A DNA stretch of 64,000 bases from Vibrio maritimus (GTDB lineage Bacteria; Pseudomonadota; Gammaproteobacteria; Enterobacterales; Vibrionaceae): NCBI RefSeq assembly GCF_021441885.1, contig NZ_CP090438.1, forward strand, positions 1,736,001-1,800,000, written 5' to 3'. The notes below the pieces were generated by a model. It did not search any database, was not told the origin of the DNA, and saw nothing but the letters and a program-made list of their open reading frames with translations. Position numbers and translations under genes: made by a program. This document shows, in pieces, positions 42,688-57,600 of the stretch (position 1 is its first letter; the number at the start of each line of letters is the position of its first letter).

Positions 42688-45600
42688 GATGCAGAAGTCG
42701 AAGACGTTGCTTATACGATTCAAGAAGATGGCTCATTAACCTTTACTGATGAACAACTGTTAGCTGGCGCCAGTGATATCGATGGCGATGATCTTTCTGT
42801 TGCAGACGTTAGTTACTCGGGCACAGATGGTGTATTTACCGACAATGGCGATGGCACCTACACATTTTCACCAAACGAGAACTTCAATGGCGAAGTCGAC
42901 ATTAGTTTTTCCGTAAGCGATGGGACTTCGACAACCGAAGCCAATATTGATGTTACAGTCGAAGAAGTTAACGACATTCCTGTAGCGGGTTCAACCACTT
43001 ACTCAGTAAACGAAGATGGCATCATCACCATCTCTGATGACCAATTGCTTGCTAACTCAAGTGACGTGGAAGGCGAGGTAAGTGTAAACGATGTGTCTTA
43101 CTCAGGCACAGACGGTATCTTCACTGATAATGGTGATGGTACTTACAGCTTTGCTCCAAATGAAAACTTCAACGGTGATGTCGCTCTAGATGTGACAGTC
43201 GTTGATGAAGATGGCGCGACAGCAGAAACGACTGCCGGCATTGATGTCATCGCAGTTAACGATGCACCAGTCTCTGGTGACTTAGCTTACTCAGTTGACG
43301 AAGACGGTTCGATTACACTGTCTCAAGACCAGTTGTTGTCTCAAGCTTCTGATGTGGACGGTGATGACTTAACCGCTGCCAACTTGTCTGCAGGCGATAA
43401 CGCGACGGTGACGGCTAATGAGGATGGCTCATTCACCATCACGCCAGATGCCGACTTCAATGGTGATATCGACCTAAGCTTCGACATCTCAGATGGCACC
43501 GACACTATCGTCGCGAACGCTGACCTCACTGTGAACCCAGTGAATGACGCAGCGGTTGTGGAAGATGTGGGCTATACCATCCAAGAAGACGGTTCATTGA
43601 CCTTCACTGATGAGCAGCTTCTTGCGGGAGCGTCTGATATCGATGGGGATGATCTATCTGTTGCTGATGTCAGCTACTCAGGTACAGAAGGTGTGTTCAC
43701 CGACAACGGTGACGGCACTTATACCTTTGCGCCAAACGAGAACTTCAATGGTGAAGTCGACTTAAGCTTTTCAGTAAACGATGGCACAACCACAACAGAA
43801 GCCAACATTGACGTGACCGTTGAGTCGGTCAACGATATTCCGGTTGCCGGTTCAACGACTTATTCAGTGCAAGAAGACAACTCGATTACCATTACTGACG
43901 ATCAGTTATTAGCTAACAGTTCAGATGTTGAAGGTGACGTTTCCGTTCAGGATGTCTCTTACTCAGGTACTGATGGTGTCTTTGCTGACAACGGTGATGG
44001 TACGTATACCTTCTCGCCAAACGATAACTTCAATGGTGAAGTCAGCTTTGATGTAGTTGTAGCCGACGAAGACGGTGCCACAGTCGAAACAACGGCTGGC
44101 CTAACCGTTATAGATGTAAACGACCCACCAGTTGCAGGACCAACGTCTTACACTATTGATGAAGACAGCGTGCTGACATTCAGTGAATCTCAAGTACTTG
44201 CCAATGCTTCTGATATTGAAGGTGATGTTTCGTTAGTGGGTATCAGCTACGATGGTCCGCACGGTATCTTCTCCGTCAATGGTGATGGTACTTGTAGCTT
44301 TGCGCCAAATGAAAACTTCAATGGCGAAGTTCAATTGAACGTCACCATCCAAGATGAAGATGGCGCCACCGTCGATACAGTGATTAACGTGGACGTCCTT
44401 CCAATCAACGACGCCCCGGTGTCAGGCGACCTGGCTTACAGTGTTGATGAAGATGGAAGTGTGACATTGTCACAAGAACAGCTTCTTGCTCAGGCTTCAG
44501 ATATCGAAGGCGACGACCTGACTGCTGCCAACTTATCAGCAGGCGATAACGCTACGGTGACGGCTAACGAAGATGGCTCATTTACTATCACGCCAGATGC
44601 CGACTTCAATGGTGATATCGACCTCAGCTTCGACATCTCCGATGGCACCGACACCATCGTGGCTAATGCAGACCTCACTGTGAACCCAGTGAATGATGCA
44701 GCGGTTGTGGAAGATGTGGGTTACACCATCCAAGAAGACGGCTCGTTGACCTTCACTGATGAACAGCTTCTTGCGGGTGCGTCTGATATCGATGGGGATG
44801 ATCTATCTGTTGCTGATGTCAGCTACTCAGGTACAGAAGGTGTGTTCACCGACAACGGTGACGGCACTTATACCTTTGCGCCAAACGAGAACTTCAATGG
44901 TGAAGTAGACCTAAGCTTCTCAGTGAGCGATGGCACGACTACCACAGAAGCCAATATTGATGTGACGGTTGAGTCGGTCAACGATATTCCGGTTGCCGGT
45001 TCAACGACTTATTCAGTGCAAGAAGACAACTCGATTACCATTACTGACGATCAGTTATTAGCTAACAGTTCAGATGTTGAAGGTGACGTTTCCGTTCAGG
45101 ATGTCTCTTACTCAGGTACTGATGGTGTCTTTGCTGACAACGGTGATGGTACGTATACCTTCTCGCCAAACGATAACTTCAATGGTGAAGTCAGCTTTGA
45201 TGTAGTTGTAGCCGACGAAGACGGTGCCACAGTCGAAACAACGGCTGGCCTAACCGTTATAGAGGTAAACGACCCACCAGTTGCAGGACCAACGTCTTAC
45301 ACTATTGATGAAGACAGCGTGCTGACATTCAGTGAATCTCAAGTACTTGCCAATGCTTCTGATATTGAAGGTGATGTTTCGTTAGTGGGTATCAGCTACG
45401 ATGGTCCGCACGGTATCTTCTCCGTCAATGGTGATGGTACTTGTAGCTTTGCGCCAAATGAAAACTTCAATGGCGAAGTTCAATTGAACGTCACCATCCA
45501 AGATGAAGATGGCGCCACCGTCGATACAGTGATTAACGTGGACGTCCTTCCAATCAACGACGCCCCGGTGTCAGGCGACCTGGCTTACAGTGTTGATGAA

Positions 45601-48600
45601 GATGGAAGTGTGACATTGTCACAAGAACAGCTTCTTGCTCAGGTTTCAGATATCGAAGGTGACGACCTGACTGCTGCCAACTTATCAGCAGGCGATAACG
45701 CTACGGTGACGGCTAACGAAGATGGCTCATTTACTATCACGCCAGATGCCGACTTCAATGGTGATATCGACCTCAGCTTCGACATCTCCGATGGCACCGA
45801 CACCATCGTGGCTAATGCTGACCTCACTGTGAACCCAGTGAATGATGCAGCGGTTGTGGAAGATGTGGGTTACACCATCCAGGAAGATGGCTCGTTGACC
45901 TTTACTGATGAGCAGCTTCTAGCCGGTGCATCCGATATTGATGGCGATGACCTTTCAGTAGCGGATGTCAGCTACTCAGGCACCGAAGGTGTGTTCACCG
46001 ACAACGGCGATGGTACTTATACCTTCGCTCCAAACGAGAACTTCAACGGTGAAGTAGACCTAAGCTTCTCAGTGAGCGATGGCACGACTACCACAGAAGC
46101 CAATATTGATGTGACGGTTGAGTCGGTCAACGACATTCCAGTTGCAGGTTCAACCACGTACTCAGTCGATGAAGATGGCATCATCACCATTTCGGATGAC
46201 CAACTACTTGCCAACTCAAGTGACGTAGAAGGCGAGGTGAATGTTAGTGATGTGTCGTACTCCGGCACGGACGGTATCTTTACTGATAACGGCGATGGCA
46301 CCTACAGCTTCGCACCAAATGAAAACTTCAACGGCAATGTATCGCTTGATGTGACGGTTGTTGATGACGACGGTGCAACGGCAGAGGCCACGGCAGGCAT
46401 TGACGTTATTGCAGTCAATGACGCTCCAGTCTCAGGTGATCTAGCATACTCCGTTGACGAAGACGGTTCGATTACTCTGACTCAAGAGCAGTTGCTGTCT
46501 CATGCTAACGATGTAGATGGCGATGATCTGACAGCTGGTAACCTAAGCGCAGGTGACAATGCTACGGTAACGGCCAACGAAGACGGTTCATTCACTATTA
46601 CTCCAGATGCAGACTTCAATGGTGACATTGACCTCAGCTTCGACATCTCAGATGGCACCGACACTATCGTCGCAAATGCAGACCTCACTGTTAACCCTGT
46701 AAATGACGCTGCAGTAGTGGAAGATGTCGGTTACACCATCCAAGAAGATGGATCGTTAACCTTCACTGATGAGCAGCTCCTAGCGGGTGCGTCAGATATT
46801 GATGGGGATGATCTATCTGTTGCCGATGTCAGCTACTCTGGTACAGAAGGTGTGTTTACCGACAATGGCGATGGAACCTATACCTTCTCACCAAACGAAA
46901 ACTTCAATGGCGAAGTGGACTTGAGCTTCTCAGTAAGCGACGGTACGACTACGACTGAAGCTAACATTGATGTGACCGTTGAGTCAGTCAATGACATTCC
47001 AGTTGCAGGCTCTACCACTTACTCAGTGAACGAAGACGGCATTATCACAATTAGCGATGACCAGCTTCTTGTTAACAGTTCGGATGTTGAGGGCGAGGTG
47101 AGCGTCAGTGATGTGTCTTACTCAGGAACTGACGGCATTTTCACTGATAACGGTGACGGTACTTATAGCTTTGCACCAAATGAAGACTTTAATGGCAATG
47201 TATCGCTGGATGTGACCGTTGTTGATGAAAATGGTGCGACCGCAGAAACCACCGCGGGCATTGATGTCATTGCCGTCAACGATGCTCCAGTCTCTGGCGA
47301 TTTAGCTTACTCAGTTGACGAAGATGGCTCAATCACGCTGTCTCAAGACCAGTTATTGTCTCAAGCGTCTGATGTAGATGGTGATGACCTAACAGCTGCC
47401 AACTTATCAGCAGGCGATAACGCTACTGTCACGGCTAATGAAGATGGCTCATTCACTATCACGCCAGATGCCGACTTCAATGGTGCGATTGATTTATCCT
47501 TTGACATCTCAGATGGCACTGAAACCGTCGCAGCCAATGTTGACTTAACGGTTGACCCAGTTAATGACGTGGCCGTTGTGGAAGATGTGGGTTACACCAT
47601 CCAAGAAGACGGTTCATTGACCTTTACTGACGAGCAGCTACTTGCGGGCGCCTCTGATATCGATGGCGATGATCTATCTGTTGCTGACGTCAGCTACTCT
47701 GGAACAGACGGTGTGTTCACCGACAATGGTGACGGCACGTATGCCTTCTCACCAAATGAGAACTTCAACGGTGAAGTAGATTTAAGCTTCTCGGTAAGCG
47801 ACGGCACGACCACCACAGAAGCTAACATCGATGTCACCGTTGAGTCGGTCAATGACATTCCAGTCGCGGGTTCTACCACTTACTCTGTAAACGAAGATGG
47901 CATCATCACTATCTCTGACGACCAATTGCTTGCTAACTCAAGTGATGTCGAAGGCGAGGTGAGCGTCAACGATGTGTCTTACTCAGGCACTGACGGTATC
48001 TTCACCGATAATGGTGATGGTACCTATAACTTCGCACCAAATGAAAACTTCAACGGCGACGTCTCTCTAGATGTGACAGTTGTTGATGAAGACGGTGCTA
48101 CAGCAGACACGACAGCAGGCATCGAAGTGATTGCCGTTAACGACGCGCCAATTGCTGGCTTCACCTCATACTCCATGGATGCCAATGGCACCATTACGAT
48201 TACAGAAGAGCAGCTTCTTGCGAACAGTTCTGATATAGAGGGCGATGTTTCTCTAGAAAGTGTCAATTATACAGGCAGCTTTGGTGAATTAACGGCTAAC
48301 GATGATGGAACCTACACGTTTGAGCCTGCAGAGGACTTTGCAGGTAACTTACTACTCGATGTAACCGTTGTCGATGAAGATGGGGCGACAGCAGACACCA
48401 AAGCAGGAATTGAAATATTCCCTGCAGCACCAGGTCCAGTCGATCCAGGAGAGCCTGAAGGGCCAGAGAGTCCTGGAGGCGGCGGTGGTGAGGAAACCAC
48501 AGAGGCGCATCCACCTGAGGAGCCAGAAAACCAGGCGCCAGAAGCCGACGTTGTCAACTACACCATGAATGAAGATGGCACGCTAACGTTTAGCGAGGCT

Positions 48601-51600
48601 GACTTGCTACAACATGCTACGGATGCCGACGGTGATGACTTGACGCTTATGGTAGACAACTACTATGGCAACGATGGCATCTTTACCCACAATGATGATG
48701 GCACATTTACCTTCGCTCCAAATGAGAACTTCAATGGTGACCTAAGCATTAACTATGCTGTTACCGATGGTGAAGCTATCTCCGAAGCTCAAATCAACAT
48801 TACTGTTGAGGAAGTTAATGATCCTCCAGTAGTTGGTAGCACCGCTTATAGTGTGAATGAAGACGGTGAAATCACGATAAGCCAAGAGCAACTCCTTGCA
48901 AACGCGACTGATGTAGAAGGCGATGACCTTACTGCAAGTAACCTGTCCGTATCAGGAAATGCAGATGTGGTAGAAAATGATGATGGTTCGTTCACCATTA
49001 TCCCGGATGCTGATTTCAATGGTGATATTGATATCTCGTTTGATGTGACTGATGGCACTGACACTGTCCAAGCAACAGCCGATCTCACCGTCAATCCAGT
49101 GAATGACTTACCTCAGCCACAAGACCAATCCTTCACTATTCAAGAGGATGGTTTTCTCACATTCACAGACAGCGATCTACTTGAAAATGCAGTCGATATC
49201 GATGGTGACGACTTAACGGTAGAGGATGTCACGTACACAGGCACCGACGGTATTTTGACCGACAACGGAGATGGTACCTACAGCTTTGCACCAAATGAAA
49301 ACTTCAATGGCGACGTAAATTTCTCATTCGATGTGAGCGACGGTACTGAAACGGTATCAGCAAATGTCGTTGTGGAAGTCACACCTGTTGATGATGCACC
49401 AACGGTTGAAGGCAACCTTGCTTACACCATCGACGAAGATGGTGAAATCACGCTTAGCCAAGAACAGCTTCTTTCGCATGCGAGTGATATCGAAGGCGAT
49501 GAGCTCACAGCGACCAACCTTAGCGTTGATGGTAATGCTACAGTCACGGCCAATGATGATGGCACATTTACCATTACGCCTGATGCAGATTGGAATGGTG
49601 ATATCGATATAAGCTTTGATATCACTGATGGCAACAACGTTATTCAATCCACTGCAGACCTTACGGTCAACCCAATAAATGACGCACCAGACGCTGGTGA
49701 CGAAATCTATGTTCAAGCAGAGGAAGACCAAACCGTTGGTGTCACCCTTAGAGATGAACCGACCATACGTCTCGACCAGGCACCTGAGAATGGATTTATT
49801 GAGGCGAACCTAAATGACGAATGGGTCGCATTGGATGTCGGTGTTGAGATCCCTGCAGATACTGAAGTTCGCTTTGTGGCCGACGACGATGCTATTGCTG
49901 CAGGTACTCATACCTCTCAGATTGGTACATTTGATGATAATGCGAGTGTCGATGATTGGGGCACTGAAGTTGACCCATATACACGTGAGTTTATTGATGG
50001 TGACTTGACTGTTACAGTCCAAAGTAACGATGATCCACTAGGTGCCTGGAACGGCAACACCCACATTGGTCACGGTATTGGTGACACGGACCGCCAGGGT
50101 CTAAGTGGCGATGAAAAGCTTACAGTCACAGTTGAAGGTCAGGATATCAACGAAATCAGCTTCCACCTTGATGGGCTGGGTGGCTGGTTTATGGAGGACT
50201 CGAAGCACTTCACCGAAGTCGAAATCAAAGCGTTCAATGAAAATGGTGATTTGATTGACTCGATGACTTACCACAAAGAGGATCGAGGTTCGTACGAGAC
50301 AGATTACACGCTAACCGTCGACCAACCTGTATCTTACTTTGAGCTAGGTACCATCCAAGGTAACGGTACTTATGTTGTCCAAAACATGACAGTGTCACAA
50401 ACTGTCCATGATGAAGCAGTGTTCACATCACTTAGCGTCGATGGCACTGAAATCACAGAAACGGTCTCGCTTAACCTAAGACAAGGTGATAGTGAGATAG
50501 ACCTAACCGCGGATTTACCAAACCTAGCTATTGACTCAGAGGGAGCGACACAATTTGCTTCTGTCGTTATCACTGAAGAGCAATTGCTAGCACAAGCGAG
50601 CGATATCGACAGTGAAAACCTAGACATCCAAAACCTAGAACTCGTTGGGGAGAATGCCGACAACGCAACGCTCGTCGACAATGGTGATGGCACGTGGACA
50701 GTGACACCAGATGAAAACTTCAACGGGGAAATAGAGGTAGGTTACCAAGTCACAGACGGCGAACTCGTTGATGACAACATCATCAACATCAACTTTGAAG
50801 CCGTGAACGACGCGCCAATTGTCTCTGGTCCAATTGTACTCTCTACTGACGAAGACGTTGGTATTACTTTCAGTGTCGACGATCTGCTCGCTAACGCCAG
50901 CGATATCGAAGGCGATGACCTGACTATCTCTGATATCACATACAATGGTGACGACGGCGAACTTGTTGATAATGGCGATGGTACATACACCTTCATGCCG
51001 GATGAAAATTTCAACGGTGACATTGATATCAACTACAGCGTTTCCGACGGTCAAGACACAACAGAAACGCACTTAGATCTTACTGTTGTTCCAGTCAACG
51101 ATATTCCTGTGCCGGGTGCTCCGCTACAGACTCAAATGCTCGAGAATGGCTCAATTGTCATTGAAGCAAAAGACTTGTTGTCTGGAGCGAGTGATGTAGA
51201 CGGCGACATTCTCCATATTGAGAACTTACTGCTAGCCGACCAGACACAAGGTACGTTAACAGACAATGGCGATAACACCTTTACCTTCGAACCAGCAACG
51301 GATTTCCATGGTGAAGTGAACCTTACGTTCGATATTAGCGACGGACAAGCAAGCGCACCTAGCACCGCTTCAATTGATGTTGAAATGGTTAATGAAGGTC
51401 CTGAAGTGTCGGGCCCATTAGATGCGAGTGTCGATGAAGATGGCTCAATCACTATCACACAAGAGGAATTACTAGCGAATGCTTCTGATGTTGATGGCGA
51501 CTCGCTAGAAGCGACAAATCTTCAAACCAACGACCTTAACGCGACAATTGTAGAAAACTCAGATGGCAGTTTCACCATTACACCAAGCCAAGATTTCAAT

Positions 51601-54600
51601 GGCGAGATTGAGTTCACCTATGATGTCACGGATGCGATAGAGACGGTCTCGACAGGTCTGAACTTGACCGTCAATCCAGTCAACGATCTTCCTGATGTTC
51701 CTGACCTAAGCTTCGCTACTCAAGACGGTGAATCTATTACGTTGACCCAAGAGCAGTTGTTAGAGCAAGCAACCGACATTGATGGTGATGCGCTTACCGC
51801 TATAAACGTTACCAGCCAGAATGACAGTGTTGAAGTGGTTGATAATGGAGATGGTACGTTCACCATAACTACCGACCAAGGTTACTTTGGTAATGCAGAT
51901 CTCACGTTTGATGTCAGTGATGGTACAGACGTTGTTAGCGCTAATATCGATCTAAAAGTTGAGTTCGTTAATGATGCGCCTGAGGCGGACGCCGTATCGG
52001 CGACTATCGATGAAGATGGCAGTATTGTCGTCACCCAAGAAATGTTGCTAGAAAACGCTAGCGATATTGATGGCGATGACTTGTTCGCGACAGGACTTAC
52101 AACCAACGACCCTAACGCAACTGTCGTAGATAATGGCGATGGTACCTATACCGTTACACCTTCAGAAGACTTCAACGGCCAGATCCAGTTCGATTATGAA
52201 GTCAACGATGGTGAACTGAGTACAACAACTCAGTTGAACCTCGACGTAACCCCTGTTAATGATGCACCTGAAGTACAAGCCGCCAACTATTCAATTGATG
52301 AAGACGGCACGATCACCTTCACTCAAGAGGATCTATTAAGTGGAGCGACCGATGTTGATGGTGATGACTTAACGGTCACCGACGTTGCCTACAGTGGCTC
52401 TGATGGCGCTATGGTAGCTAATGATGATGGTACATTTACCTTTACGCCGAATGAACACTTTAGCGGTGAACTTCAATTTGACTTCACGGTGTCAGATGGC
52501 ACAACAGAAGTGCAACAAACTATTGATCTTAATGTCGAAGCAGTGGCTGATGCACCAGATTTAACGGTGACCGATGGCGATGGCCAGAGCGTTATGGATT
52601 CGACCATTGTTACAGCGCCAGGTGAGGTTGTAGAACTCAACATTGGGGCAAGCCTCGTCGACCAAGATCTATCCGAAACGCTCACTGTTGATATCGATGG
52701 CGTACCAGAAGGCACCGTCATTCGCTACGACAATGAAGCGGTTCTTAATGATCAAGACAACGGTATTACCAGTTACAACGACTCTGAAATTACCGTGACC
52801 TTTGAGGGTGAGACAGCTGGCTTCCAAAATGCAGCGGGTTATTACAAAGTTGATGACGAAGGTAACATCACTGGAGTCGAGGTTGTTTACGAGAATGCGT
52901 CACAAGTAGGAGGTGGTGGTGACCTTGTACCAGGACAGGACTCTTTTACTTTCCAAGTAGATGAAGGTGAAAGCTTCAACCTATTCTTGATACCTAACGG
53001 CTTTAATTACAATGACTTTGACTCAATGCAAGACGGTAGTTTTGAGTTTAGAGCAGCTGACGGTTCTCCAGCTACAATGGACACTGTCGATCCTCAGTTA
53101 GTCTTTGTCGATGCCAACGGTGACACTACAGTAATACAAGGTCAGTTCGGTGATACCGTGTTCCACGGTGGTTCAAGCGCTCAACTCAACCAAGATGGCA
53201 TGGAGCACACTCGCACAACCGTCAATGAAGATGGTGAGTTAGTCTATGGATTTGAAGATCTATATGGCGGGGGCGATGCCGACTTCAGTGATTTCAACTT
53301 TACGATTGATGTCGGTGAGGTGAACAGTCAGATTTATAGTGGTGAAATAGTTGTAGGCGAGGATGGTAATGTTGTTTTACCGACTGTAGCGATTGATCAG
53401 ACGCTCGAGTTCACACTGCCAGAAGAGGTCGTTGATCCGTTTGACATCACGGTAAGTGCAACCGCGACAGAGCTATCCAATGATGATTCCGAGACCGTCT
53501 CGACAACCATTACTATCGATGTAGAACACGCCCCTGAAGCAACCGGTGTCCAAGCGACGGTTGAAGAGGACGGTTCTATTACCATTACTCAAGAAGAGTT
53601 ACTAGCTAACGCGAGCGATCTTGATGGTGACGACTTAACGGCGTTGAATCTGTCGACTGACGACGAAAACATAACGATTACGGCCAACGAAGATGGCTCG
53701 TACACACTTACACCAGATGCAGACTTCAATGGTGATGTTCAATTTACCTTTGATGTATCCGACGGTGACCAAATCGTCACAACGAATCTGGATCTTACTG
53801 TATCACCAGTTAACGACGGTCCCGTGGCACAGGACCTCGCCTATACGGTGGAAGAAGATGGTTCTCTCACCTTTACCGATGCACAGCTACTTGCCAATGC
53901 AAGTGATGTCGATGGCGACGCGCTTACTGTTGAATCTGTTGACTACAACGGTGCTGAAGGGGTCTTTACTAACAACGGTGACGGCACCTATACCTTTGCG
54001 CCAAATGAGAACTTCTCTGGCGATGTTGATTTATCATTCCAAGTCTCAGATGGTACAGAGACAGTCACTGCCAATATCGATATCACCGTCACCGAAGTGA
54101 ATGATGCGCCTGTTGCTGGTTCGACATCCTATTCGGTTCTTGAAGATAACTCGATCACTATTAATGATGGTCAGCTCCTTGCGAACTCAAGCGATGTAGA
54201 GGGAGGGGTGTCGGTTTCAGAGGTGACATACAGTGGGACCGATGGCGTGTTTGCCGATAACGGTGATGGCACTTATACCTTCACGCCAAACGAAAACTTC
54301 TCTGGTGATATCAGTCTAGATGTCAAAGTAGCCGATGAAAATGGTGAGATTGTAGAGACGAGTGCTGGTATTAACGTCATTGAAGTCAATGACCCACCAA
54401 TAGCCGGGCCAACGTCTTACACGATCAATGAAGACAGTGTTCTAACATTTAGTGAATCACAGGTTCTAGCGAATGCATCTGACATAGAGGGCGACGTATC
54501 TCTGGTTGGCATCAGCTACGATGGTCCGGACGGTATCTTCTCTGTCAACGGTGATGGGACTTGTAGTTTTGCACCAAACGAGAACTTCAACGGCGAAGTC

Positions 54601-57600
54601 CAGCTTAACGTTACGATTAAAGACGAAAGCGGCGCAACGGTCGATACTGTCATTAATGTTGATGTACTTCCTATCAACGATGCACCAGTTTCTGGAGACT
54701 TGGCTTACTCAGTCGATGAAGACGGTAGTGTGACATTGTCACAAGAGCAACTTCTGTCACAAGCCTCTGACGTAGAGGGCGATGAGTTAACCGCTTCAAA
54801 TCTCAGCGCCGGAGATAATGCAACTGTCACTGCGAATGAAGACGGCTCATTTACCATTACACCTGACGCCGACTTCAATGGCGATATCGACCTAAGCTTC
54901 GATATTTCTGACGGCACTGATACAACCGTTGCGACTGCTGATCTGACTGTCAATCCGGTTAATGATGCGGCAGTGGTAGAAGATGTCGGCTACACCATCC
55001 AAGAAGATGGTTCATTGACGTTTACTGATGAGCAACTACTCGCCGGCGCCTCAGATATTGACGGCGATGATTTATCCGTAGCCGATGTTTCATACGCAGG
55101 CACAGACGGTGTATTCACCGACAATGGTGACGGTACCTACACATTCTCACCAAACGAAAACTTCAATGGTGACGTAAACTTAAGCTTCTCTGTTAGCGAT
55201 GGCACAACGACCACCGAAGCAAACATTGATGTGACTGTTGAGTCTGTCAATGATATTCCAGTGGCCGGTTCAACCACATACTCAGTGAATGAAGACGGAA
55301 TCATCACAATCTCAGATGATCAGCTTCTAGCGAATAGCTCTGATATTGAAGGCGAGGTGAGTGTAAGCGATGTGTCTTACTCGGGCACCGACGGTATCTT
55401 CACGAACAACGGCGATGGTACCTATAGCTTCGCACCAAACGAAAACTTCAATGGAGATGTAGCACTCGATGTAACCATCATCGATCAAGATGGTGCAACG
55501 GCAGAGACAACCGCAGGCATTGACGTTATCGCTGTAAATGATGCTCCAGTATCGGGTGATTTAGCCTATGGCGTTGATGAAGATGGTTCGATAACCATCA
55601 GTCAAGAACAGCTATTGGCACAAGCATCGGATGTCGAAGGTGATGTGCTCACTGCGGCAAATCTTGAGGCAGGAGACAATGCGACAGTTACGGCGAATGA
55701 TGATGGCTCATTTACCATCACACCGGATGCCGATTTTAACGGCGATATCGACCTGACTTTTGATATCTCGGATGGCACAGACACCATCGTGGCTAACGCT
55801 GATCTCACAGTCAACCCGATAAACGATGCGGCTGTTGTAGAAGATGTCGGCTATACGATTCAAGAGGATGGATCGCTTACCTTTACAGACGAACAGCTAT
55901 TGGCTGGCGCATCGGATATAGATGGCGATGACCTGTCTGTGGCGGATGTGTCTTATACCGGTACTGATGGTGTCTTCACTGATAATGGCGACGGCACCTA
56001 TACCTTCTCACCAAACGAAAACTTCAATGGCGAAGTGGACCTAAGCTTCTCAGTAAGTGATGGCACGACTACGACTGAAGCTAATATCGATGTGACGGTT
56101 GAGTCGGTAAACGATATTCCTGTGGCAGGTTCAACATCTTACTCTGTAAATGAAGATGGTGTTATTACTATCTCAGACAACCAACTTCTTGCAAACAGCT
56201 CTGATGTCGAAGGAGAGGTTGCCGTTGATGATGTCTCTTACTCAGGTTCTGATGGTATCTTCACCGATAACGGCGATGGTACATACAGCTTCGCACCTAA
56301 CGAGAACTTTAACGGTAATGTGAGCTTAGATGTCGTTGTAGTTGATGAAGACGGCGCGTCAGTTAATACCTCTGCAGGTATAGAAGTCATTGCTGTCAAT
56401 GACGCTCCAGTCTCTGGTGACCTAGCGTATAGCATTGACGAAGATGGTTCTATCACGCTATCGCAAGAGCAGCTATTGTCACAAGCAAGCGATGTCGATG
56501 GTGATGAACTGACAGCTGCAAACCTAAGTGCAGGAGCAAACGCTACAGTCACTGAAAATGAAGATGGTTCATTTACCATCACGCCAGATGAGAACTTCAA
56601 TGGCAGCATCGACCTAAGCTTCGATATCTCTGACGGCACTGAAACCATAAGTGCGGGCGTGGATTTAACTGTCGATCCTGTCAATGATCTACCAACTACT
56701 TCCGATACATCGGCGAGGGTAGATGAAGACCACTCAATTACGATCACTCAAGAACAGTTGTTGGCAAACGCCGCTGATATCGATGGAGATGATTTAACGG
56801 CTTCTGATCTCACGGCAGAAAACGCGACTATCGATGATAACGGTGACGGCACATTCACTATTACACCGGATGAAAACTTCAATGGACACATTGATGTAGG
56901 CTACAGTATTAGCGATGGTGATACACCAATCGCCGCTAACCTAGGTCTAACCGTCGATCCGGTTAACGACGCACCAATAGTCTCTGCCGATGTAGCCATC
57001 ACCATTGAAGAAGATGGCTCGTACACCATCACCCAAGAAGAGCTACTGCAGTTTGCGACTGATATCGAAGACGATGATATGACCGCAATCATCGGCGAGC
57101 AGGGTGATGACACGACTGTCACTGGTACAGTACTCGATGCTGAAACCAGTAATCCTGTCGTTGGAGCAGAAGTAACGCTCACTGACTCTGCAGGCAACAG
57201 CTATACCACAGTAACGGACGAATCAGGTAACTACTCAGTCAGCGGCTCTGTCGTCGACCAAGGTACCGTATCCATTGAACAAGAAGGTTCAATCAGCACC
57301 AGCTTTATCGTTCCGGCAGGTGAAGATACTAACGGTGGTGTAACTGCGCTATCGGAAGTGTTGGAAGAAACCGATATGCGTGTTGTGGTCACCTGGGGTG
57401 AGCAGCCAACGGATATGGATAATCACCTATGGCTATATGACACAGAGACTGGCGCAGAGCTCGACCACATCTTCTGGGCGGACATGAGCCATGACCTGGG
57501 CGAGGGTAACGTTGTCCAACAAGATGTTGATGACGTGAATGGGCATGGTCCAGAAACCATTACTATCCCTAACTATCAAGATGCCAATATGCACTATTCA

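Noticed and set aside
49357..49731. 124-codon minus-strand frame with a protein-like look
   Set aside because: It lies entirely inside the adhesin repeats, has no start context and no homologue that I recognise.
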